64,000 nucleotides of DNA from Thermothelomyces thermophilus ATCC 42464 (lineage: Eukaryota; Ascomycota; Sordariomycetes; Sordariales; Chaetomiaceae): assembly GCF_000226095.1 (NCBI RefSeq), contig NC_016478.1:496001-560000 (forward strand). The letters are read 5' to 3'. Shown here in pieces: positions 55,419-64,000 of this stretch. The number at the start of each line of letters is the position of its first letter. Positions within the stretch are counted from its first letter, which is position 1. The notes beneath the pieces were generated by a model, which ran no database searches, was not told the DNA's origin, and saw only the letters and a program-made list of their open reading frames with translations. The position numbers and the translations under genes are program-made.

Positions 55419-56400
55419 ACCACCGTCACGAAATGGTGCAGCATTGGTTGGTGTGCGATATGTTTTAGGCAGCGAGTACAGCAATGTATATACCTACGCT
55501 TCAACTACGGCGACCCTGTATGAGCCCTTGTGACTTTCAATTGGTCTTGACAGCTAGAGGGCTAGTTGTGTCAGTTGATAGTGACAGGATTGAATTTTCT
55601 CTGATCAACAGCTCGCGTTGTCTGAGTTTGACCCACGGGTTCACAACATCTCAAACGCGAGCGTGCCAGGTTTTGGACCTGCAAGTCACATCGTGGCTTT
55701 TTGGAGAGTTTTTCACTCGCACACTCGCTCCTTCCTTACTCCTTTCCTATTGTTGCTGTTTGGTTTAATGTGCCTTCCGTTGTGTCACACGCTAGTAGCG
55801 TCTGCTTCCCAACATGAGGATGGATGCCTTCCCGCAACGCGCAGCTGGATGATTAGTCGTAACTGCCAGCTTCGGTCTTAATACCCTGCCTGTGGCCTGT
55901 CATGGTCTGCGATTTTATGCCGGTCTTTGCCTTGTTTTCCTTTCTCCTCTTCTGTCAAGCACCATCACCGTGTCATATTGCATCTCCGCCCTTCTTTTTG
56001 TTCTCTCTCCAACTCCTTCTATCCAGAGCCGGGAATCGCGACCTAGCTTTTTGCTACACTTCACACCTGTCACTCTTGCAAGCTCCAGTTTCTGGGAGGT
56101 TTCAATCATCCTGCCGTGTCCTTCTTCTCCACAAAACGTTGCCTGCCACCTAAACTTCGTCACCTGGGTGTTTTCACTGGGACATCTCCAGCCTCGAGTG
56201 CGGGACGCACCAAGTGAATCGCTCATCGTTGTCCCACACTGTCAAGCTTGAGCTCTAATACTGGCGGTAAGTGGTCCCAAAATACCAGTCCTTTACTACA
56301 TTTGGCCCTGGAAACACGTCGGATGCCACACACAACCCTCATTGCGCGACCCCTTCCCCTTCCCCCTCCCTGATCCATTACTTGCACCGTTCGTCAAATC
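55419..56400. other. Spacer and probable long leader
   Basis: About 1 kb of pyrimidine-rich sequence before the next plus-strand gene, with many short upstream frames in all phases. Its CT-rich character (about 55720-56180) resembles a fungal promoter and 5' leader. No gene is recognised. Confidence 0.45.
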
Positions 56401-59400
56401 ATGAGGCAAAGTCCAATCAGCAAGCGTGCTCGGCGCTTGCTCAAAGAGTTGAAGGAACTACAAGACGAAGATTGCTCCATCACTCCCTCAACTGTCTTCG
56501 CAATCAAACATCTTCTTCAACTGCACAGTCGCTGCAGATTCATCGAAGTCAAAATCGACTCTTTGACAGCAAACAGTTCCCTTGATTTCCACCGCTCCCT
56601 TCTGCCAGAGTTCATTGTATCACAACTTGAAGAGCAGAAGCTGACAGACCGTGACAGCGAGAGAGTCTCTGTGCCGCCCATCGTCGCCTTTGTCGTTCAG
56701 TCACTGCCCTCACCGTCGAGTTGCGACAGGTCGTATCCCACCTTGTTTCGCTGGCACTACACACCACGGCACCGCACGTACTACGTTTTTGCCCATATCA
56801 ATCACGATATGGCTCGCCGAACTTACACTCTCACCGAGCTCTTGGGTCTTCGCACCAATAGGGTCCCAAATGAGGTCCTGGCCATGGCTAACGACCCTGA
56901 AATCGGTACAGTTACCCGCACCCACTGCTTCTCCTTCCTGGAAATATGTCTGACATGGTCATATCAGCCGATATTCTTTGTCGTTCTAAAAGTGAATCGT
57001 CTTCGGCCAGCTGCAGACCTCCGACCAGCAGACACAAGGATGACTCGTCTGTAACCTCAGACGAGCTTGTATTCAAGGGAACCGTGAGCCGCCGTATGGG
57101 TCGCGACTTCGCCCGTGAAGCTTCACAAAATTCTATTCGCGGTTTGTCTCGGGAGATCCCTCGCGGCGCTGTTCAAGCCGTGGGCCCTGAGTCTGCTCAA
57201 AACCCTCCACACCCAATGGAGTGGAAGTACCGAGGCCGGAGCGATACAGAGGCTACAACTGCAGAGCCTATTCCTGCACCTACAGGTGTCTCGGCTCAGC
57301 GAGACGAAGGTTTCCAGCGCTTCTACAAGGCTGTCGTGTCTCCTACGCATGTCCGTGTCACTGCTGGCGGCCGAATCGTGCCAAATACCCGCGGCCCGCC
57401 GTCGCCCACAACCAAGCGAGCGAACGACAACAGTATCATGGACAGCCATGGCTTGTCTGACAAGGCAGCAATCAGCCAGCCACCAACAGCCCCTGTTAGT
57501 CTTAGCCAAGCAGTCCCGATTGTCTCCCCACTTGTCACCGGATATCCGTCTGGCTTCCAACCTCTTCAAACTCCAGTCTCGTTTGTGCCCATGACTTTGG
57601 GAGCGCATCTGCACCCAGGCTTTCCCTTCCCTCAAGGTGCTGTGAGCCCTGCGTCCATGGCACCATTCATCCCTGCCAGCGCTCTGAAAGATCTGCACAG
57701 CACAAAGGCGACGGAGGACGACAAGCAGAGCAAGACCAAGACATCACTTTCCGAGCCATTCTACTACAACGGTCAGCTCATATGTCCCGTTGGAACGTTC
57801 CCTGGCCCCTTGGGCAGCCCGGTGGTCCCCGTCCACATGGTTGGCATTCCCCAAGGTGTTGCACCGCAGCTTCCTGGCAACTACATGCAACCACAGTCCA
57901 CTCAGGCCAGTTCGGCCGCCACGGGGTCGTCTTACGTGACCTCCAACCAGAGCCTCTCAGGCCTTCCATCTGTTGTTAACCACATTGTCCCAGCTAATGC
58001 CAACTTCAGTGGAAACACAGCTCCGCCGATCTCGTCAATTAGACCCAGCGACATTACAAAGAAGCAGATTGGTTCGTTCAAACAGAATCTCAAGTACCAC
58101 GAGGATCAGCTGCAGTACAATCGTCACCAGATTGATGAGAAGGATATGGAGCAGAGGATCCAAATCATCAAGGGCCACATCCAAAGGTTTGAGCAGACAT
58201 TGAAGACCCAACTTGAATACGAGGAAGCGCATTTCAAGGCCACCCAGGGAAAGAACAACGGAGTACCCGCCCAAGCCGGCATGGCCGTCGAGGAGAACAA
58301 AGCTCAGCCTCAGCCGCCTACCTTGACTGTGCCACTTGGTTACGGGGCTCCGGGCATCAAGAAGGAACCAGATGAAGCAATCAACCAGGGGGTTGCGCTG
58401 GCCACTCATGGTACTACTATCAATGTCGACCAAAGCGGAAAACCCTTGCATAAGAGTCACGTCGAGCTGGCCTCCACGGGAATCAGCAGCAAACCAAACG
58501 CTGCAGGTCTCCCCAACGAGGCCGCAACGGCTCCTATTTTCCAGCCTTCTGGCTATGCCTCGACCTGGATAGGCAGTAAATATGCTAGGGAAATGAAGGC
58601 ATGCGAAGAAGCAGACAAGAGGATCCACGCGCTAGGAGTCGAGAACACTGAAAGCCTCTGTGAGGGCGAACAGCGCTCTGTGTCCCAACCATTCTCTGCC
58701 TCTATGGCCGCGGCAGCTCACTCCGAGAGCAGCCTCCATGGCTCTGACGAACGGGGACGATCCGGCAGCAACAGTACCAAACCTCAATCTGGCTATGGCG
58801 TGCCGTACTTGCTCGGGACGCTTCCCAAGGGTGTCAATCCTCGTACTGCCCGAGATCAGGATTACGTGTACAAACGCCCGTTGACTGAAGAGGAGCGCCG
58901 TGCCCGCTTTTTGTACTGGGGCAAGGCACCCAAGTCTGCCGTTCGGGGCCTGCCCAAGTACGACGGGAAGCACTTCTATCCGCCCTCGCCCATCAAGGAG
59001 CCTTCTGCTGAGCAAGCTCAGGACTCTAGCTGCCGCACAACCGACTCTGACGGGGACCCTTTCCGTCCCATGACCCCGGTTCAGCGGGTCAATATCAAAG
59101 GAGTGTCGGTCAGCGAGGACAACTGCGTCTCGGCAAGACTTACAAGGACAATCTCGTTTGAGACTCAGGTCAACGGCGGCTCTGAAGACTTTACCGGTGG
59201 GGCGCCTCTTAAGTGCGAAAACAGCCTGGATGCCGCCTCTGTTGGGCAATCTGACCGACGCTGGGACAATACAAGGTATGCATTGCGTCTGGACTCAACC
59301 AATTTGCGCCGTCAAGCTACTGACAATAGTACGCAGCGCCAAGCTTTGGCAGGCGGTGCTGAGGAAGGGGGCTACCAGCAGCGCGCTGTCGTCAACTACG

Positions 59401-59679
59401 GCCCAAGGCTTTTTGCCGCACTACACTGGCAACGCTGCAGCATCCTTGACTCCCTCGCTGAGCACCAATCAGATATCGTCAACTAGAGATATCTCCTCAG
59501 GGAAATTGTCCGACGTCCAAGATCTGAGCGAGAACAGTGGACCCGCACCCTCGAACGTTCCAGAGAAGCGCAGAGAGAATTGCCCTCCGAGCGGCGTGAG
59601 CTCCCTGGAGGATCAGTTCAAGCACCTTGCTGTCGATGACGCTACTCGGCGCGAGATGGCTCCCGCCTTTAGCATGTGA
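56401..59679 (+). CDS. Uncharacterised protein with candidate eIF4E-binding motif
   Basis: Three exons: 56401 (or 56809)-56905, 56968-59275 and 59337-59679. The introns have donors GTACAG and GTATGC, each with a CTGAC branch site, and both joins keep the frame. Starting at 56401 gives 1,051 residues. I favour the ATG at 56809 (915 residues), because upstream residues look like translated leader and the text turns motif-like at MARRTYTLTELLGLR. YTLTELL fits the YX4L-phi consensus for eIF4E binding, placed as in 4E-T (EIF4ENIF1). The rest is largely disordered. It includes a helical, charged segment KQIGSFKQNLKYHEDQ to QTLKTQLEYEEAH, then ASTWIGSKYAREMKACEEA, and a conserved-looking block GVPYLLGTLPKGVNPRTARD with RFLYWGKAPKSAVRGLP. 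I recognise no named domain. A role in mRNA storage or translation control is only a hypothesis. Confidence 0.75.
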
Positions 59680-60367
59680 GAAACTGGGTATTGATGGTTG
59701 AATTGCTAGCGGATGTCGCCCTCATAATATGTTATGGAACTGGTGGGGAGCTCGGTCATGAGAGTGTTAGGTGTTCTTTCACTTTTCTTCGTTTATTTTT
59801 CTTTTCCTATTCAAAATATGTCATTACTTAGGCACTCTCCGGCCTAATGTTCGATGATGATGGTGCCGATTAAGCTCGGGAGACCAGGAGCATGTTATAC
59901 AAAGGGCAGCTTACTACCAGATGATGTAGAATATGGCTTTTATAAAACACAAGGAGTATACCATTCAGAATGACAAGTAATGATGGTTTGTGACTGTGAT
60001 GCTTTTGGTAATGTATCTGATGCATGAAACAAAACAAACACCTCAAGAGTAGCGCGAGGTTACAACCATGGCAGGGCAAAATGGTGTACCCGTACCTGAT
60101 CCATCTGCGGGTGATCTCTGCAAAACAGGGCTTCGTGGCTAAGCGCTCTTTTTCTAGCATGTAATGACAGAAAGGCCGGTTTTGATGCTCCATGGGCATT
60201 CGATTCGGAACAAAGACTCCAGACACCTTTATCCAATGCTTTTCTCACAACCTATTTCACAGCCAGCGCACAGCGCCGACGCCAGCCCCGGGTCCAATAC
60301 GGTGCAAGTAAAGTGCATGGGTGCATATGTGCCATCCCCGGGCAGGAGGAAGCGATGGGAAGCGGGC
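59680..60367. other. Convergent spacer
   Basis: A 690 bp spacer between a plus-strand and a minus-strand gene that end towards each other. It is AT-rich around 59790-60050, as expected for 3' untranslated regions. No gene is recognised. Confidence 0.5.
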
Positions 60368-62497
60368 TCAATCCCGATCGAGCCAGCGGTCCCAGACGTT
60401 TCCTCCGGCTCCCCTCCCACCACTTCCCTTTCTTGGGTTGCTGGTGCTGGTGCTGGTGCTGGTGCTGGTGCTGGTGCTGGTGCTGGTACCTTTGGCTAGC
60501 GACTTTTCCGTCCCGAGGCCGCCGGCGTACTTGGACTCTTCTTCCTCCCACTCGCGGCGCTCGAGCGACTTGCGGGCGAGGTAGGCGCGGGCGAAGCGCC
60601 AGGCCTCGGTGTCGGCGAGGTTCCAGGCCTCGACGGCGTCGCGGAGCGCGAGGTCCTCTCTGCTGGCCTGCGGCGCCTTGGGCTTTGCCGACGACTTGAG
60701 GAGTCCCGAGATGCGGGAGGAGGAGGAGGAGGAAGATGAGGAGGAGGAAAGGACGATGAGCTGGGCGCGGGAGAGCAGGGCGGGCTCGAGGGCGAGGTCG
60801 GACTCGGTCGGTTGCGGGCCGTCTTCGGAAGAGTGGAGGGGGATCCTGGTCTGGGTGCCGACGGTGTCGACGGGGGCGGACGATTGGTCGGCGTAGGAGG
60901 CGCGGTCGGGCAGGGCGAAGCCAAAGTGCCAGTCGAGGTCGTCTGGGATGGGCTGCTCGGCGGGCAGCCAGAGGGAGCGGTGGGCGCCGCCTCCTCCTCT
61001 GGTGCTTTTTTCCCCTTTTCCCTCGTCCTTGGTCTCGACAGGGCTGGGCTCGTCCGAGGCGACGGCCTCCTTGAAGCGGATGAGGCGCGGGGTGGTGGAA
61101 ACCTTGTCGGTAAAGAAGGAGGAGGTCAGGGAGGTGATCCAGGCGTCGCGAGGGGACCTGCGGCGGATCCAGGGGATGGAGAGCTGGGTCTTGAGATAGT
61201 TGAGGGTGGAGGAGGTGTAGGGGTGCGGGACGGTGCCGATGGTGTAGAGGGTGTCGGCGTCTTGGTATGAGGAAGGGGTGGCGATCTTCAACGGCTTGGA
61301 GTCGCCGCACGGCCGGCAGTTGAGACGGTTGGGCGGACAGCTCTCGGGCAGGGGGCTCTCCGGGCAGTGGGCGAGTCGCTGGGCGAGCTCGTAGGCCGGG
61401 GTGATGAGGAGGGTGGTGTGGTGTGGCAGGGGCTTGACCACGGAGATGCCGTCGGCGAAGGTGTTCTGCCAGATGAGATGTAGGTGGGAGTTGACGAGCT
61501 GGGTGAGGCTCCTGACACCGGCTGCGTGGGACGCCCTCAAGAGGTCGCCGACCTTGGGGTACAGGGCCTCGACCCTACTGGGTGAGTAGTAGGCTAGGGA
61601 TGTGGGAGTATCCTCAACAAGGATAAGCGAAACCCCCCCGTCCTTGCCCGACTCTGCAGTCGCCACGACACCCTCGGCCTTGCTCGTCTCGGCGCCGTCC
61701 ATGGCAGTCTTTATGAGCGTGAGAACCTCGTCCGCGGACCCCACGAGCAGCCCGTCATCAAGGTCCTTGAAGCGGGTCAGCTTGGGGAACTCGCCGCGGC
61801 GGAGGTATGTCAGGAACGGATCGTCGTGGGGAGCCATCGGGAAGAGGAGATGGTGGGCAAGCACGCCGTCGCCCATGGCTTGCCAGGCCAGCCAGCGCAT
61901 CAGGTCGACCTTGAGCGCCGGCGAGATGTCCTGGAGCTTCTGCACCTCCTGGTACAGCGGGTTGTTGGTGGCCTCGGCGGAGGTGAGGATGATGGGCCTG
62001 AACCCCTGAGCCCACCAGGCGCGGCGCCAGGCCAGCAGCAGGGCGCTCTCGGCTTCAGCGCTCGCGCGGTCCCCTCCTCGGAAGGCGTCGCCGTCGTAGT
62101 AGCAGTAGACCGGGGTGCGCTCCTTGAGGACGGGCAGCAGGGCGCGGTTCTCGTCGAGGGTGACGGAGCCGCTGAAGGGCATGAGCAGCCAGTTCCAGCT
62201 GGAGTGCCAGACCGATTCGCCGTCCGTGTCGCCCTTCTGCACGCGGGGCGGGTGCGAGGGCGGCTTAAAGGGGTTGAGCTTGTCCATCCAAGGGCTCTTG
62301 AACGTCTTGGGGACGGAAAAGGTGTTCCCGGCCGCGCGTACGCCCGGGTTCCGGGGGGAATAGCCGGGGACGGAGCCGGGGGCGGTGATGAGCAGGCTGA
62401 AGAGGGCGAACAGGGCGAGGCAGGCGAGGAGCAGCGAGATGTGGCGGGTTCCGAGCCGGGGCACCGGCCGGCCGCAGACAACATATTGCTTTGGCAT
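60368..62497 (-). CDS. Type II membrane protein, possible glycosyltransferase-like
   Basis: Single exon, 709 residues. A short basic cytoplasmic N-terminus is followed by one hydrophobic anchor at about residues 20-40 (LLLACLALFALFSLLIT) and a large C-terminal part, the layout of Golgi type II enzymes. The luminal-type region has the conserved-looking blocks VYCYYDGDAF, ALLLAWRRAWWAQGFRPIIL, NNPLYQEVQKL, VDLMRWLAWQAMGDGVLAHH and LLFPMAPHDDPFLTYLR. The YYDGD and GDG patterns could serve as metal or sugar-nucleotide sites, but I cannot assign a family. Two CxxC-type cysteine pairs sit near HCPESPLPESCPPNRLNCRP. The C-terminal 80 residues are charged, with a Ser run and a Thr-Ser repeat coded by a hexanucleotide microsatellite. 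Confidence 0.72.
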   Translation of the reverse strand: MPKQYVVCGRPVPRLGTRHISLLLACLALFALFSLLITAPGSVPGYSPRNPGVRAAGNTFSVPKTFKSPWMDKLNPFKPPSHPPRVQKGDTDGESVWHSSWNWLLMPFSGSVTLDENRALLPVLKERTPVYCYYDGDAFRGGDRASAEAESALLLAWRRAWWAQGFRPIILTSAEATNNPLYQEVQKLQDISPALKVDLMRWLAWQAMGDGVLAHHLLFPMAPHDDPFLTYLRRGEFPKLTRFKDLDDGLLVGSADEVLTLIKTAMDGAETSKAEGVVATAESGKDGGVSLILVEDTPTSLAYYSPSRVEALYPKVGDLLRASHAAGVRSLTQLVNSHLHLIWQNTFADGISVVKPLPHHTTLLITPAYELAQRLAHCPESPLPESCPPNRLNCRPCGDSKPLKIATPSSYQDADTLYTIGTVPHPYTSSTLNYLKTQLSIPWIRRRSPRDAWITSLTSSFFTDKVSTTPRLIRFKEAVASDEPSPVETKDEGKGEKSTRGGGGAHRSLWLPAEQPIPDDLDWHFGFALPDRASYADQSSAPVDTVGTQTRIPLHSSEDGPQPTESDLALEPALLSRAQLIVLSSSSSSSSSSSRISGLLKSSAKPKAPQASREDLALRDAVEAWNLADTEAWRFARAYLARKSLERREWEEEESKYAGGLGTEKSLAKGTSTSTSTSTSTSTSTSNPRKGSGGRGAGGNVWDRWLDRD
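60440..60488. repeat. Hexanucleotide GCTGGT microsatellite in coding sequence
   Basis: About eight perfect copies of GCTGGT on the plus strand, coding a Thr-Ser repeat near the C-terminus of the minus-strand membrane protein. The unit is a multiple of three, so copy-number change would not shift the frame. Confidence 0.9.
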
Positions 62498-63080
62498 GGC
62501 GTTACGGTGTGGCGGGGATGTTGTACAAGGCGAAGGATGGTGAAAGAAATAGAATATTTAACTAGATTAAATTAAAAAAAAAAGAAAAAGATATAGAAGC
62601 AAATAAAAGAACCGAGCGAATATTCCTGGCCTAAGAGTGATTTTTTTTGTTTTCTTTTCTTTTCTTTTCTTTCTTTCTTTCTTTCTTTCTTTTTTTTTTG
62701 GGGGGGGGGGGAGGAGGAGCGGCGATGATACTAAAACATTGCGTATGACGAACTGGTGGACTGATGAATTGCTGAACCGCAGATCCTGGAAGGCTCAGAT
62801 CCCTTGTGGTGGGAGGGGGAAACACAGGTCTCCCCGTCTCTCCAGACCGAAGCTGTGTGCGACTTGATCAAGGAACTGGGAGTTGGAAGTCAGAAGTCAA
62901 TTATGCTCGTTGGCAAGTAGGCAAGGGGTAGGTGAACGAGGTACATACATACAACTTTGCAGGCGCTACTACGTTGCTTCATGGAGCACACACTCGATAA
63001 GATGGATTGCGCCAAGCAGAAGACGCGCAGTTATCAAATGTGCAGACAGGGGTTCGGGGGTGCAGATTAGCCCCCAACTT
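62498..63080. other. Upstream region of the membrane-protein gene
   Basis: This should hold the promoter of the minus-strand membrane-protein gene. It includes a long T/C tract with CTTT units at 62641-62699 that runs directly into a G run at 62700-62711. No coding frame is supported. Confidence 0.45.
62641..62711. repeat. CTTT/CTTTT microsatellite followed by poly-G
   Basis: Pure pyrimidine (T with C every four or five bases) over about 59 bases, then about 12 G. Its orientation is opposite to that of the GAAA repeat at 63.54 kb. Confidence 0.9.
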
Positions 63081-63534
63081 TTAGGGGTCCCAGCAACCTG
63101 GATCACTGATAGGCAAAAAATATCCCAAGAACAAAAAACACTGGATCGCGGTGGAGAAGTGAAAGAAAAAAAAAACATACAACACCCGGCATTCGCTGGT
63201 CGTCACCGACCCAACTACTACTCGAGCCCTTGCCTGTTTAACTAGGGGAGAGCGGACGGGATCCCGTGTTTTCAGGCAGGTATGGTCGTATGTGTTAGGG
63301 TCATAATTGCGAGACGCATTATATTGGGGCCCCTCGCTCCCTTTAGATTGGTTTCCCTGGGCGCTAGCTACGGAGTAGTCTTTGCTCTCTCGTCCCGCCG
63401 TCGTTGGCTGAGGATGGCTTTCTGCCTCCGAGCCCGACCCGGACGGTTGCCGATGGGCGAACGTGTCCGGCGGGAGCTCATGCGGTCCGTCGGTGGGTGT
63501 CTCCAACTCGTACAGCCCCGATCGCACGCCCTCT

Positions 63535-63602
<68 letters not shown>

Positions 63603-63820
63603 CAAGAAAGCAAGAAATCCCATGTCGGGCAGATCACGCACCTGCTGTGGCCGTGGCGGTTAGGGTTGTCGCCACCCTGCCGGTCGGGGGGGACCCGGGA
63701 TCCTCGAGATACAGAGTCACCAACCCCAAACTCGGTCGTGGTGGGCTTGCAGAAGTAGTCCACCGCGTGGATCTCGAGAGGGCGACGCCGGGCGCGGGAG
63801 CATCGTCAGGCTCGCGCAAG
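63081..63820 (-). CDS. Possible spliced gene fragment near right edge
   Basis: On the minus strand a consensus donor (GTGCGT, at 63641) and an acceptor (TTCTTCAG, at 63533) bracket a 109-bp interval made mostly of a CTTT microsatellite. On the upstream side, two frames between about 63770 and 63642 have coding-like composition; one reads DYFCKPTTTEFGVGD. On the downstream side, the frame beginning EGVRSGLYELETPTDGPHE is open and is in phase with the other upstream frame. The region further right could hold an initiator ATG at 63981. I cannot fix frame, start or family, and the gene may run out of the window. The coordinates are the open interval only. Confidence 0.22.
63536..63603. repeat. 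(GAAA)n microsatellite
   Basis: About sixteen perfect GAAA units, followed by two imperfect GCAA variants to about 63617. On the minus strand this is a (CTTT)n pyrimidine tract ending just before a CAG. Confidence 0.95.
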
Positions 63821-64000
63821 AACCGTCACTCGCACTTGGTTGTGGGGCGAATTTCGTGACAGTAGTAAACCCATCGAGTCAGCGCGGGGTTCTATCTGAC
63901 CTGACCTTGCTTGTGTTCAGGGGGCCGAAAGGCGGTGGTGGTAGGTAGGCACGCGTACCAGGCTCTTGTGCTGTCGTCATAGAACAAGGTATTGGAGAGA
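63821..64000. other. Right edge of window
   Basis: A short stretch, possibly the 5' part of the doubtful minus-strand gene (ATG at 63981). Nothing firm can be said. Confidence 0.3.

Noticed and set aside
63404-63859. Lys/Glu/Arg repeat proteins from frames across the GAAA tract
   Set aside because: They are translations of a microsatellite in several frames and give no independent evidence of coding.

Overview
This window is nuclear DNA from a filamentous ascomycete. The evidence is short introns (about 50-160 bp) with GT..AG ends and CTRAC-like branch sites, no operons, genes on both strands at roughly 3 kb spacing, and fungal-type proteins (mechanosensitive channel with EF-hand, Sfi1, Hym1/MO25, PDK1-type kinase, Snf12, GEN1/Yen1). 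The very GC-rich third codon positions and the look of the GEN1, Sfi1 and IleRS proteins suggest Sordariomycetes, perhaps Sordariales/Chaetomiaceae; that placement is my inference. I recognise no transposase, LTR element, virus-like element, CRISPR array, rRNA or convincing tRNA.

Layout. 0.4-3.3 kb (-): MscS-like channel. 6.4-8.0 kb (+): mitochondrial seryl-tRNA synthetase. 8.4-16.2 kb (-): intron-less gene for a 2,610-residue coiled-coil protein with two internal repeat arrays. 17.3-18.3 kb (-): PLP homeostasis protein. 19.3-20.5 kb (+): F-box protein. 21.1-22.2 kb (+): possible orphan gene. 23.1-24.5 kb (-): Hym1/MO25. 26.0-26.5 kb (-): ribosomal protein L26. 27.1-30.4 kb (-): Sfi1. 31.3-34.8 kb (-): cytosolic isoleucyl-tRNA synthetase. 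36.0-37.7 kb (-): BTB protein. 39.2-40.2 kb (-): conserved protein of unknown function. 40.2-44.5 kb: the largest gap, with one weak ORF. 44.5-47.1 kb (+): PDK1-type kinase. 48.0-50.0 kb (+): Snf12 (SWI/SNF). 50.3-53.1 kb (-): GEN1 resolvase. 53.6-55.4 kb (+): divergent actin-related protein. 56.4-59.7 kb (+): uncharacterised protein with a candidate eIF4E-binding motif. 60.4-62.5 kb (-): type II membrane protein. 62.5-64 kb: microsatellites and a possible spliced gene at the right edge.

Most genes are unrelated housekeeping genes. There are loose themes of cytoskeleton and cell polarity (Sfi1, Arp, Hym1, PDK1, giant coiled coil) and translation (two synthetases, L26, candidate 4E-binding protein), but no evidence of a cluster. 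The points most worth following are the modular coiled-coil scaffold, the candidate eIF4E-binding protein, a short dispersed motif TACGGATTA/TACGGAGTA in the spacers, and an apparent intron whose pyrimidine tract is a microsatellite. Exon boundaries were placed by hand from splice signals and frame continuity, and no database search was possible.
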